Below, piece after piece: positions 19,978-30,904 of a stretch of DNA of 64,000 nucleotides. Each line of letters starts with the position of its first letter. The first letter of the stretch is position 1. The translations under genes and the position numbers were made by a program. The DNA comes from Gymnopus androsaceus JB14 (taxonomy: Eukaryota > Basidiomycota > Agaricomycetes > Agaricales > Omphalotaceae): positions 62,001-126,000 of the forward strand of contig ML769488.1 in the NCBI GenBank assembly GCA_009733575.1, in the 5' to 3' direction. A model generated the notes under the pieces. That model had not been told where the DNA came from. It made no database searches and saw nothing but the letters and a program-made list of their open reading frames with translations.

Positions 19978-22900
19978 ATGTTTCATCAAGCCAGTGATTT
20001 CTCCATCAATGGTGGCCAATTTATATACAATAACTATTCCAGTGGCCAACCCCTTAATCAGAATCCCACTATAACTTATGAGTAAGGAGAATCATTTATT
20101 TCATGGAATTTCAATTAACTTTATGGAAAAAGAAAAATCAAACTTGCAACCCCAGCTGCCCCTACTGTGTTCACTGGTAGACACAATTTGGTTGCTGAAG
20201 CTGCTCAACAACTGTGTCAGAACCAACAGGCTCATCTTGCCATCTTAGGAGCAGGAGGGATGGGAAAAACTGCTTTGGCCTTGCACATTATGAAAGATGA
20301 GGGTGTCAAGGACAAATTCAAGGACAAAAGCTATTTTGTGCCCTGTGAGATGTTCCCTGATGCCTCTAGCCTTGTACAAGGATTGTTTCATGCATTGAAG
20401 TTGTCAGTCCCTAAGGGTTACAATGCATTTGAAACATTTGAAAGATACCTGGAATCAGCCCAAGATCCAATGCTGCTTGTCTTGGATAACTTTGAAACAC
20501 CATGGAATGCAGCTAGTGATCAATATACTGTGAAGAATCTCATTGAGGGGATAAGGGACCAGGAGCTGGTATCAATAGTTTTGACAATGAGAGCAGCTGA
20601 TGGTCCTGGAGACATAATATGGTATAAATTAGGGGGATATTCAGGTTTGCCCCCACTTGATTTGGATGCAGCTAAGCATGCTTTCATGCTGATTTCCAAC
20701 TCAAAGAGTGAGGATATTAGAAAATTGCACTGGTTATTGACAGAGATTGATTGTATGCCATTGGCAATTCTGCTAATTGCCCAGCTCAGGAAACAGCTAT
20801 CCTTGGATACACTGATTAAAAAATGGAAAAAGCAGAAAACAAAGATGCTCAAGAATGGAGCACAACCCAGTCGGCTAAGCAGTGTTACTATTTCCATTGA
20901 TTTATCAATGCAGATGTTGCTGGGATCTGCAAATAAAGAATGCATCCATATTCTGCCAGTATTGTCCTTTTTGCCAAATGGAGTTCCCTCATGGCAAAAA
21001 ACTTTGGCTGACTTGATTACAGAATCAAATATTGACCTTGAAATGTCTGTAATTTCTCTTCTTGAGTCAGCTCTGATCTATCATGAAAGTGGCTGTCTCA
21101 AAATGCTATCCCCCATTTCGAGAGGATTTACAAAGCAAATATCCCACTAAGGCAGAGCACTTAACACAAATGGGAAAATACTATTTGAAGCTGCTGAAGA
21201 ATAATTCACCTGGAAAGAATCAGGATGTAATTGAGGCTCACAGTGCAAATGTTGTAAAGGTCTTTCAAATACAGTTACGCAATTCACCTCAACAAGAGTA
21301 TTTGGAGGGACTCTACAACTTCACTGAATATACCAAATTTTACCCAAGCAGTGTGGAACTAATTGACATAGCTCTTAGTCAAACCTGTTATAACAGCTAT
21401 GATGAGGAATTAAAGTTAAGATTTGAAAAAGAAAATAGCCTCTGCTGGATGGGGTATTATGACAAGGCAAAATCAGAGATTGAAACCATCCAACAAAGGC
21501 TCAATGATGTGAGTATTCATTCAAATGCAGAAAGTAAGGCAAATCATATAGGAAGGTGCCTTCAAAGTTTGGGAAATATTTGCAGAATGCAAGCTGAATA
21601 TGTGGAGGCCACAACACTTCTCATAAATGCTAAAATTCAGTTTGAGAAGGTTGGAAATCAACTTGGAGTTGCCCAGTGTCTTCAAAGTCTGGGAGATATT
21701 TGCAGTTTACAAAATGAATATTCTGAGGCAAAAGTACTTTTCACAGATGCCAAAACTCAATTCAAGAAGATTAGAAATCAGCTTGGAACTGCTCAGTGTC
21801 TTCAAAGTCTGGGACATATTTACTATTTACAAGATGAATACACTGAGGCCAAAGTACTTCTCACAGATGCTAAAGGTCAATTTGAAAAGGTTGGGAGTCA
21901 GGTTGGAGCTGCTCAGTGTCTTCACAGTCTAGGAGCTATTTGCAGTTCACAAGGTGAATATGCTGAGGCCAAAGTGCTTCTCACAGATGCCAAAAATCAA
22001 CATGCAAAGGTTGGAGATCAGCTTGGAGCTGCCCAGTGTCTTCAAAATCTGGGAAATAATCACAGAATGCAAGGCGAATATTCTGAAGCCAGAATACATC
22101 TTACAGACTCCAAAGCTCAATTTGAAAAGCTGGGAGCACAGCTTGGAGCTGCCCAGTGTCTTCTGAGTTTAGGAAATATTTGCAGCATGGAAGGCAAATG
22201 GGCTGAGGCCAAAGGACTTCTCACAGATGCAAAAACTCAATTTGGAAAGATTCAGAGTCAGGTTGGAGTTGCCCAGTGTCTTCAATGTCTAGGAATGATT
22301 TCCAGTAGACCAGATGAGGCCACAGTATTTCTCACAGAGGCCAAAACTCAATTTCAACAGCTTGGAGATCAGCTTGGAACTGCTCAGTGTCTTGCAGGTC
22401 TGGGAAATATTTGCAGAATGCAAGATGAATACTCTGATGCCAGACTACTTTTCATGGATGCTAAAGCTCAATTTGAGAAGGTTGGACATCATCTTGGAGC
22501 TGCCCAGTGTCTTCAAAATCTGGGAGATATTTGCAGAATGCAAGCTGAATATATGGAAGCCACAACACTTCTCATAAATGCCACAACTCAATTTGAGAAG
22601 CTTGGACATCAGTTTGAAGCTGCTCAGTGTCTTCAAAGTCTAGGAAATATCTGTGTAAAGCAAGGTGAATATTCTGAGGCTGAAGTACCTCTGAAGGAGG
22701 CCAAAACTAAATTTGAGAAGGTTGGAAATCAGCTTGGAGCTTCCCAGTGTCTTAAAATGCTCGGAAATCTTTGCAGTATACAAGGTGAATATGCTGAGGC
22801 CAAAATACTTCTCACAGATGCTAAAGGTCAATTTGAAAAGGTTGGGAGTCATCTTGAAGCTGCCCAGTGTCTTCAAGATCTGGCAAATGCCTGCAAATTG

Positions 22901-23431
22901 CAGCATGAATATGCTGAGGCTGAAGTACTTCTCATGGATGCTCTAACTCAATTTGAAAACCTTGGTGATCAGCTTGGAGCTGCCCAGTGTCTTCAATGTC
23001 TGGGAGATATTTACATAGTGGCAGGAGAATATTCTGAGGCTAAAGTACTTCTCACAGATGCCAAAGTTGAATTTGAAAACCTTGGTGATCAGTTTGGAGT
23101 TGCCCAGTGTCTTGAAAGTTTTGGAGTTATTTGCATAATGGAAGGCCATTATGATGAGGCCAAAGTACTTTTTGCAGATACTGAAACTCGATTTGAGAAA
23201 GTTGGAGGTCACCTTGATGCTGCCCAATTTCTTGAAAATCTCCATGATACCAGGCCAGGTAGCTTACAGAAGATATTGGTTGGGGCAATAACCATCATTA
23301 GGTCTTGGATAGTACACCTTATCTTCCTTATCTTCCTTATCTCCATTTATCCATACTTACCAGCCCTTGTAAGTTGTTGGAATATCAAAGGTGTTTTTAC
23401 TCTGAACTATCTATGGAACACTTTCTTGTAG
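19978..23431 (+). CDS. NLR-like STAND NTPase: NB-ARC-type domain plus 14 TPR units
   Basis: Predicted intracellular sensor of non-self or damage, of the fungal NLR type. Exon 1 (19978-20084) encodes a short Gly/Asn-rich leader (MFHQASDFSINGGQF...). A 48-base intron (GTAAGG...AAAAAG, ending 20132) precedes the NTPase. The domain has FTGRHNLV, Walker A GAGGMGKTA (20249-20275), Walker B LLVLDNFETPW (~20476), an Arg-sensor motif VLTMRAADGPGDIIW (~20578) and GLPL-like MPLAILL. At about 21117-21119 the frame must shift by one extra T (SPI, then REDLQSKYPTKAEHL) to enter the TPR part, so as written the protein stops at 21150. The TPR array is 21557-23227. The C-terminus is strongly hydrophobic (IIRSWIVHLIFLIFLISIYP). 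The gene is nearly CpG-free, unlike its neighbours. Whether it is functional is open. Confidence 0.75.
21557..23227 (+). repeat. Tandem array of 14 TPR-coding units of 120 bases
   Basis: Units start at 21557 and recur every 120 bases, except unit 7 (22277), which is 111 bases because it lacks three codons. Each encodes 40 residues of the type CLxxLGxIxxxQxEYxEAkxLLxDAKxQFEKxGxQLGxAQ. The conserved Cys-Leu after AAQ recurs at the same place in all 14 units. A truncated 15th unit (FLENLHDT) ends the array. Unit 1 resembles unit 9, and unit 3 resembles unit 11, more than their direct neighbours. Confidence 0.9.
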
Positions 23432-24078
23432 TCTCTGCAACAATGTAATCTTTTTGTACTGACACTGTATACACAACATCACAGTCTCTTGCAGTCTCCA
23501 CCTATACTTTCTTGTAATAGCCACCTTCTACTTATATCAGACATGACATTGTTATCTAGGACTTGTATATAAAGCCTAGTATATCTCTGTAAAATAACAA
23601 GTGGTCCTTTCATTCTCATTGATCTGTGTGATTGTACTTCTAAAGTGCTGTGTGCACTTATTGCTACTTCCTTTTATAGCAATTAACTCTAATAGCCCTT
23701 AATTCTGATCTTGTTTCTTGGCATAATGCATCTGTTCATCATTAGATATTATGTACCAATGGCCCAAATTTTTATAAGCTACAGATATAAAGTATCTTAA
23801 TGGCTTTTTGACAGCTAAGCAATTGTTGCCAAACTGTATTGCTTGCAAAGATATTGGATATTGAGCCCATCTCCAATAAGCACTGACTTAAGTGCCTTCC
23901 TAAGCATTCTCAACTTGACCAGTTGGACCACCACAACCATGGTGACTTAAAGCTCAAAGTTGCATGTTCCTTTGGTATGATATGTCTGATTGTCCAAGAC
24001 CCCAAAAGGGAGCAGAGGATGAGCATGGTACATTTCCCATTTGCTAGCTTGGTGGTCCTTCCACATAGTCATGTAGTG
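23432..24078. other. AT-rich, CpG-free NLR 3' flank
   Basis: About 650 bases with virtually no CpG and no coding exon that I can support. It has TATATAAAG-like and AATAAC motifs of the sort found in 3' regions, but no defined polyadenylation site can be called. Confidence 0.4.
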
Positions 24079-24231
24079 TACTGTACTCTTCCGACCAACT
24101 GTTCACAGATTTCGGAAAAATACAAAATAAAAAATACCAAAAAAATCCGAAAATTCGAGAAAAAATTAAATCCGAGGTCCAATTATTTGGGCGTGATGCG
24201 TGACTGAACAGTTGGTCGGAAGAGTACAGTA
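24079..24231. mobile_element. MITE-like element 1 (153 bases including TA flanks)
   Basis: Perfect 27-base inverted repeats at 24079-24105 and 24205-24231. Reading TA as the target duplication leaves 25-base termini beginning CTGTACTCTTCCGAC. The interior is A-rich with no coding capacity. It carries about eight CpGs although its flanks have almost none. Termini and TA duplication suggest mobilisation by a Tc1/mariner-type transposase, inferred from structure only. Confidence 0.75.
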
Positions 24232-24293
24232 TACTTTGCTGCATGACAATCCTGCTCAATGACCTGTTGAAAAATTTTGAAGCTTTTCAGTGC

Positions 24294-24918
24294 TACAGTG
24301 ATGGCAACTATTGATGAACCACCCAGCAGGTGCTTAAAGTGTTGACCTGATGGTTTTCAAGCTTGATACCAGCCATAGGGACAGTTAAAAATGCCAAGAA
24401 AATTTGTATATACACAAGACATTGTACTTTACAATATGGGTCCAAAAAAAGATACAAAATAAGTACTGTACCATTTCAATCGAGTGTTCAGTCATGCATC
24501 ATGGGCACCTCTGAACTGAACTAAAATCCAAATTTGTCATGCATCATATGTGCCTCTGAACTAATATCAAATCCATCATTTTTCTACTTAGATAATAAAT
24601 TTTCCGTTCGCAGCTGTTTTTTTCCCCATGTACAGCTGCATTGGCTATCAAAAAATGCTGTACAATTAGCTATTATTATTTCCTCAGCTCACAACAAACT
24701 ATTTCAAGTATATTGCGCTCTGGACAAGCACTAAATTTGTGGTGAACTGAACTCAAATTTTTCTGCATCATGCATCATTGAGGTCAATGAACTGATGAAC
24801 TGGTGGTGTCAATGCATCATGCATCATCCTGGATGAACACTCGATCGAAATGGTACAGTATAGCAGAATAACTGTCTCCCCAATTTGGGGTGGTTCATCA
24901 ATAGTTGCCACCACTGTA
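24294..24918. mobile_element. MITE-like element 2 (outer), interrupted by element 3
   Basis: Inverted repeats of 31 bases at 24294-24324 and 24888-24918, with one mismatch. Ends read TA-CAGTG...CACTG-TA, as in Tc1/mariner relatives. Removing element 3 (24464-24860) leaves about 230 bases. No coding capacity. Confidence 0.7.
24464..24860. mobile_element. MITE-like element 3 (inner), nested in element 2
   Basis: Inverted repeats of 27 bases at 24464-24490 and 24834-24860 with one mismatch. Ends read TA-CTGTACCATTTC...GTACAG-TA, sharing the CTGTAC terminus with element 1. The interior holds several copies of TGCATCAT near both ends and no credible open frame. Confidence 0.7.
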
Positions 24919-26519
24919 CATGCTCTTTTGAATCAGATTTAGCTGGATTATTATCAATGAGAATGACTAGATCAGTTCCTGGTGGAAACAGGGTTTCCCA
25001 TTAGAATAAGCCTGGGACACTTATGCTGGACAAAACCACATCAACCTGCAAACTAGAAATCTCTACTGTTGGCAGCGGTCCTCCCCACAGATATTCGAAC
25101 AGACAAAGTTTTACACCATTGTTAACGCCATCAACCAACCCTTTTGCCGCCCCAGCTTTAACTTCGCATGCGAAACTGATATTTGACTTTCTCAATGCCA
25201 ATAGCGCTAGTTGGACCAACCCCGAGCTCTGCTCATGAGGGAGCCATCACCGCCACCAACTCATCCGTTGTTGACGTTTCTCGTCCTTTTGGAGCTTGTA
25301 GCAGTGTGCAAAGGCTTTTCCTATAAGGTGTTTTGTCTGGAGCATTATACCAGCGACGTTGGACGAAGTTTTCCAGTAATGAGTTGGTCAAGGAGGGGTG
25401 ACAGTCTACAGGGCAGGGAGCACGTTTCAGATGTCTGATAGGGATCATTGGGATATTTCCTGCAAGCTTTCGTGCAGCTACACATAAAGCAAGAGCGGTG
25501 GAAGCTAGGGAGCAGGAGGGGGATTCGTTCATACTATCTCACATGTTGAAAGTTGAACATTATTCAGTTGCAAAAGCTTCAGCCAAAGCAATGCAGCATT
25601 ATATCTCCTTTGGAATTCAGTCATTCGCGAAGCTTTTTTAGGGATTTAAAAAGGTTATAAGTATTGCAAATGGTTAGATTATATGTCGATAGATATGTAG
25701 GGGATGGCGCAAACTTCTCACCTTCAACCCCGATCTTGTGCCGCAACTACGGTCCCATTCTTTACCCAACCTTGACCTCTGACCGTAAAGCCGGAACTTC
25801 CGTCAAAACAACCAAATGCTGCATCGCGGCGTTACCTCCTGTTGAGCTGTTCAACCATGATTCTCAGATCCTTTACGATCCATGTTGTTCACTTTTTCAA
25901 TCAAATACGCAGACTCGGGGCATATTCTTTATCCTCCGGATTATCTGACCAGGTCTTCTCCACCAAGTTGAACTTAAAAGTCCCGAACAAGGTGCTGAAA
26001 GAAGATGCTTGGGAGAGGCGCGCACATATTCTTTAGAAAATACATCATGTACCTTTGGGATGTTTTCAGATGACATTGAGATGGGCGTATATATGGATGA
26101 GGCAAACTGAGAACCAAGGTTACTGGCCCATCGAATCCTTTTTCAATCACTCTTTGAATCTCCTTCCGCACATTTCTTGGAGATATTTCACCTGCTTTTT
26201 CTTGTGAGTATTGATCATGGTATCTATCCCCAACTTGAATAGACTAAGAAAGATGTGAAAGATTTGAGTGCAGATAGATAGATACACAGCGTGGTCCTGA
26301 CTCGGAACTGCTGGAGGCAATGAGGATTGTAACTATGTGGTGGTTCAAGCAAGAGGAGTGGTAAGCGCCTATAGTATGTGCGCTCAAGCTTGTTTGTTCC
26401 AGTACTGAATCATGGTACCCAGAGACAGATGCAAGAAGAGAAACAGGTGCTGTAAAGACGCTTCAGAATATTAACGGCCGGATAAGACAAGACGTACAAT
26501 GTCTATTATATCTTCGTCA
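24919..26519. other. No confident gene; coding-like minus-strand frames
   Basis: CpG content returns to normal from about 25070. On the minus strand 25233-25532 and 25001-25232 stay open in two different frames and read like protein (for example KLAGNIPMIPIRHLKRAPC and ALLALRKSNISFACEVKAGA), separated by a TGA at 25233. I recognise neither, and the two do not join without a frame change. The rest, 25540-26519, shows nothing I can support. Confidence 0.35.
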
Positions 26520-27844
26520 CTACACATGAAGAGTCTCCAAAATACTCTCTGTTAAACGCCACAGATCATCCGCCAATTTATCGTCTCTTGCTATTGCACT
26601 AGGTTCCCGAATTTCCCCTACTGGGTTACTTTCTAGATATGCACCTCTGTATTTCTCCTTCTCATCCCGTACGACCTTGGAAGCCGCAGCGAATACCGAC
26701 GTATATGACCCATGCTCAGTATCATTAATTGCAAGTCCAACGATGGGCTTCCAAAGCCAAGGTAAAGGCCAGTTGTGCGAGAACGTATCTACTCCACCAG
26801 GATGGATAGCGATCGCAGTGATAGGAATCGGAGGAGAAGCAGTGTCGAAATGTTTTTGAAGAGCGCGTGTCCATAGAATGTCCAAAAGTTTCGAGTGCGC
26901 TACGCAAGCTTAGAGATCTGAAGAGAAAACAGTAAAAGTGAACAAATACCGTAGCGCATGAATCCAGGCAATATCTTTCTACGATATTCAACGTTGAGGT
27001 CTTCAATAGTTGTGAAATTAGCACCGGATGGAGTGAATTTGTGGGCTATGGATGCGAGCTGGGAAAGGCACGTCAATGATCTATGGCAGAAATATCGGAT
27101 AAGTATTCACGTTTACTATGCGAACATCTGAATCAGCTTCTTCAGCTGTCGAGGTGAGTACCGGAAGCAGTGTTCGAGTGAAAACAAAGGGACTGAGATA
27201 GCTAAAAGCGAAGTCGAATCAATAGAGGTGCATTGCACTGAGCGAAGAGGGACTTACTTCACAACAACCATAGTGGAGAGACCTAAACAAACAACTTTAA
27301 GTAATGGTAAAAGACAGAAAAGTGTATTCCAGACCGTCCACGTTTTTCTCAAAGGCACCTGAGAGTCTAAGGAAATGAGTCGGATTGTTCATCTCTGGTT
27401 CAGTCCTCAACTTACATGGCAGCATTGTTGACTAGACATCATGAACGTTAACGTGGTTGATATTAGGGGAGTGAATGACCTACCCAAAACATCCAGTCGC
27501 TTTTCCTTCTCCATAAAAATTTGTGCAGCTTTCTTTGCCTCTCTGGGATCACTTAGATCAAGTTTCAACCACTCGACCTGACCGTTCCCCGGTTCAAGTC
27601 CTTCCTGTTTGAGTTTCTCAATCGCCTCCAGTGCTTTCGCTTCATTCCTGGCGGCCATATACACCTTAGCACCTGCCTGGGCAAGGTGCTTTACCGTTGC
27701 GAGACCTGTACCGCGACTGGAGAATTTTGGTCAAAATTACAAGGAGAAGATAATCATTAACACTGACTTTCCACCTGTTACGATTATGACCTTGCCTTTC
27801 AGTCCAACTAGATCTTGCTGAGGGTCGAATTTCTTCGTGGGCAT
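26520..27844 (-). CDS. Short-chain dehydrogenase/reductase, retinol-dehydrogenase-like
   Basis: NAD(P)-dependent oxidoreductase of the SDR superfamily. ATG at 27844 gives MPTKKFDPQQDLVGLKGKVI, then the Rossmann motif VIIVTGGKSRGTGLATVKHL, interrupted by an intron after GGK. YMAARNEAKALEAIEKLKQE and the acidic LDLSDP follow. A spliced NNAAM (intron ~27435-27483) is the structural motif after beta-4. VNYLSPFVFTRTLLPVL and NLASIAH lead to the catalytic Tyr and Lys in MRYAHSKLLDILW, where an intron splits the Y and A codons (~26899-26950). IHPGGVDTFSH is the usual loop after the active site. The C-terminus is WRLTESILETLHV. About eight exons and no frame break. Substrate unknown; the group includes many lipid or xenobiotic carbonyl reductases. 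Confidence 0.88.
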
Positions 27845-28112
27845 GTTGGAAAGTGTGTAAAACGTGTATTTCCCAGTATGTATTTTCACCGTGACAGAAT
27901 TCCAGCATGACGGTGAGAACCAAGAGCGCCATATCGAGCGCCTGTCTGTCTTTCACGTTCATCCTATTCGACGAATCTATCTGTTTTAATGCAGCGAATC
28001 TTTCACTTTCATCCTACGACCTAGCCCCATTACAGCCATCTCTCAATAATCTCACAGCAAGTCGTAAATAAGCATGAACGTACAGAAATACATAGATCCT
28101 GACATTTTTTAT

Positions 28113-29788
28113 CTAACTCGCTTGAACAGTATCCTCTGATTCCCCATCTAGTTCTATACCCTCTTCCAAATGTTTAAGCAAAATCCCTTGTTCACCCTCG
28201 GCATCAGCTCCCGTCGAGCTACCACCAGCACCAGCAGTCACTCCCTTGCTACCCTCAGAACCTCCTTTATTGTCCTTTGTAACCGCAACCCACAGCGCAC
28301 TCCCTACGATGATCAACGTACCCACTACGGAAAGCAATGATGGCACGGCATGGAAGAATACGCGATCAAGCACACTCGCAAAGACTACCAAGTGTGTATA
28401 TCGCCAATGTCCCACGGGAGGCGGTTTCGCGTTGGAACCCAAGAGTGAGGAAGATCTATATATAAGCAAGTCATTAGGTCGGTAGGTAGCAAGAGAGCAG
28501 CGAACGGGAACAAACCTGAGCACAGAATCCAAATACGCCAATTTCAAGGAGAAGGAGAAGCCAGATCGGAGAGGTCGGAATGACGATGGGCGTATGAGTG
28601 ACGGCTAGCCTGTAAAAAAACGGCGTCAAAAGAAGGAACGGAGTAACTTGGAAGAATTGCGAACGCACCCAATCGCACTGACGATTACGCTGTATCCAGA
28701 AAATGAGACCATGGAGTGAAGAGCATGCGCGCGCGTTCCGATAGCACGTATAGAGGTATCTACGGCGTCAATGAGTTGATATACACAATGAAAAGAAACG
28801 CAATGCATACAAGCTCCCGCTGAACCCAGTACACCGACAAGAGATACGCTATAACAAAAAGATTCAGAGTGCGATCGTCATATCATAGAGGTTTGCCTAC
28901 CCAACCGCTATCAATCTTTCTGTTGGTGTTGCAGATGGCGGCGGCGGTGATGAGTTGGAAATGGTGCTGTTCGACAAGGAAGTGAAATTGACCCCATGCT
29001 CAATAAATGATATCAGATCTGTCGAGTTTGCAGCAACCATAGGTCGCATTTAGATAGCTGGAAATGTGGCCATGTCCGAAAAACGACGTTGGTCTTGCGA
29101 TAAATATTGACCCCGACCAGGCTGAAATACTCCAGCAAAGATCTCCTTCCTTCCGACAGTCTCTGCCAAGAATATGGCACCAGCGACAGAGGTGCAAAGT
29201 GGTGAGAGGAAGGTGAGGACTGTCGCATCGGATAAGGAGAGGTAACGAAGTGCAAAGTAGATTCCGAAAAGACCAAAAAATCTTGAAATAGGGTTAGCAA
29301 TATCCACTTGAAGAAGGTTTCGTGTATACCCAGTAAATCCTCTAAACATTAATAAGAGTCGTACGCCTTTTGGTCCGAAAAATGGAGATTCAACTCCAGT
29401 ATAAGTCCTTGATAGACGTTGAGACTTGAAATATCTGAAAGAAAAGTTAGAATATAGCGCACATGTAAGCGATACTGAACATGTATGTTATCGCCTGTAT
29501 ACTTATCAGCAAGGAAAGTAGATAGGGTCTCGAAGAACATACCATTCTAATGAAAATCAACTCGAATGTGGGTACAGGAGGGTCTATGGTATTGAGCTTC
29601 TTCACTGCAACGTTCACTGAAGCCAGAAAGGCTTGTGAAGCGACAATCAACAAAAGTCCAACATTACGATGATATAGATCCAATAATTGGGTCCAGAAAG
29701 ATGCCAGCCTTCCTGTTTTGGATTGAGAATTTTCGTGAGATTCATTATCTGCCTCTGAGGGAAGAGCAGTATAGTTGGTAGGAGACAT
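28113..29788 (-). CDS. DMT-superfamily (EamA-type) transporter
   Basis: Integral membrane protein of the drug/metabolite transporter superfamily. After a polar N-terminus (MSPTNYTALPSEADNESHEN), the helices read VGLLLIVASQAFLASVNVAV, then after an intron AITYMFSIAYM-type sequence, LFGIYFALRYLSLSDATVLT (the EamA hallmark of short helix plus L-S-x-A-D/T), FLSPLCTSVAGAIFLAETVG, LVGVVFIARPTSFFG, and later exons with VVSAIGCVGS-type and AVPSLLSVVGTLIIVGSALW. The tail is Gly/Ser-rich and hydrophilic with GEQGILLKHLEEGIELDGES. About nine short exons. Two EamA repeats are expected and visible. Substrate cannot be inferred. No neighbouring pathway genes suggest a role. Confidence 0.8.
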
Positions 29789-30842
29789 CGTTGAAGAAAG
29801 GAGACAACAAAACGTGGTGGGGCCATCTAGTCCGAGAGTTCCGAGTTGAAAACTTTGATTCAATGATTGTTTGCGGATTTTTCGGCGCGTCGGAGGACAA
29901 GAAAAGCCAATTCAATTGTACGTCATCATTATGCGCGCACATATGCGTACTTCTTCATTCATTCGTCGCTCTCTCTCAAGCTATGTACCTGAACGATTTC
30001 TGTACGCCTACCACGACAACGTTCTGCCTCTCGGACGCTATGGATGACTCGAGTAGTGCTCTCCGCACGCCTCACAGTACAACGGAGTTCGGGTTGTACT
30101 ACTTGCATAGGACGAGCCATTTCCTCATGTTTCCGTTCAAGCTCCGATGAGATTCAAATCCTTCAATTATGATTATTCCAAGTCTCCAAGCTCTTGAATT
30201 TATTTCCGCATTGTCTATTGACACGGTGAGAGAAAGACTGAATTATTTGTGCTCAGTTAATTGTTAATTGTTAATTGTGCTACGCTGGTTGAAGTGATCA
30301 TGCCTCGCATCCGTAGCATTGCAAAGGTTGCTATTTCCTAGAAGGTTTAACATTCCCAATGTATTCCTGCATAGCTTTCATGTTGTTCACTTATACTGTT
30401 AATCTAGTGGATCGCTTCCGGCCATTAACTGCACGCAGCATTGACTTTCTTGGATGAGACTGTACTCCTGGACGAGAAATGACTCCAGGAATTGACTATC
30501 TAACTGGTTAGTCACAATAGATGTTCATATGTGTCGATGCTCGTCGACGCTTAGTAAATGAGAATGTTGCTGCGTAATTTCGAGTCGGCTACGATGATCA
30601 ACCGCAGGTTGTATAATTGTTTGGCTATAAGTTGCACATTCGTTGTCGATCTCAGTGACTTATCCTTCCATGTGACTCTCCTGGTTATAGTTTGAATTTT
30701 GTTCGCATAATAGCTATGAATGTAATCCTCGACACCTTTTTTTCGAGTCAGATAGTTGCATGCGTGCGCGCAGCTTGAAAGTTGCTATGGGCGCAGCCAT
30801 AGCTGCGTCTGCGTTACTGCGCTAAGCGCTGAAGGGCGCTAG
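29789..30842. other. Long intergenic region upstream of fimbrin
   Basis: No coding exon supported. It contains a short tandem repeat of TTAATTG (three copies, 30256-30278) and a GC-rich self-complementary stretch near 30790-30840 (GCGCAGCCATAGCTGCG). Confidence 0.4.
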
Positions 30843-30850
30843 TATAAAAG
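30843..30850 (+). promoter_or_regulatory. TATA box of the fimbrin gene
   Basis: TATAAAAG lies 55 bases upstream of the fimbrin ATG at 30905, a good core-promoter distance. Confidence 0.55.
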
Positions 30851-30904
30851 GCGATGACGCATAGTTGTTCGGACGTTCTTGACCTCAACTTTCATCTCGC
30901 GACT

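Noticed and set aside
21110..21150. Programmed ribosomal frameshifting in the NLR-like gene
   Set aside because: No slippery heptamer or downstream pseudoknot evident; a base error or mutation is simpler.
21557..23227. Regular 120-base repeats that could be mistaken for a CRISPR or satellite array
   Set aside because: The units are fully coding, stay in one frame and encode TPR helices; no spacers of constant size separate them.
22445..23245. Several minus-strand frames over the TPR array
   Set aside because: Periodic by-products of the repeated plus-strand coding sequence.
30780..30850. GC-rich self-complementary stretch upstream of fimbrin as a possible structured RNA
   Set aside because: Pairing is short and interrupted; more simply part of the core promoter next to the TATA box.
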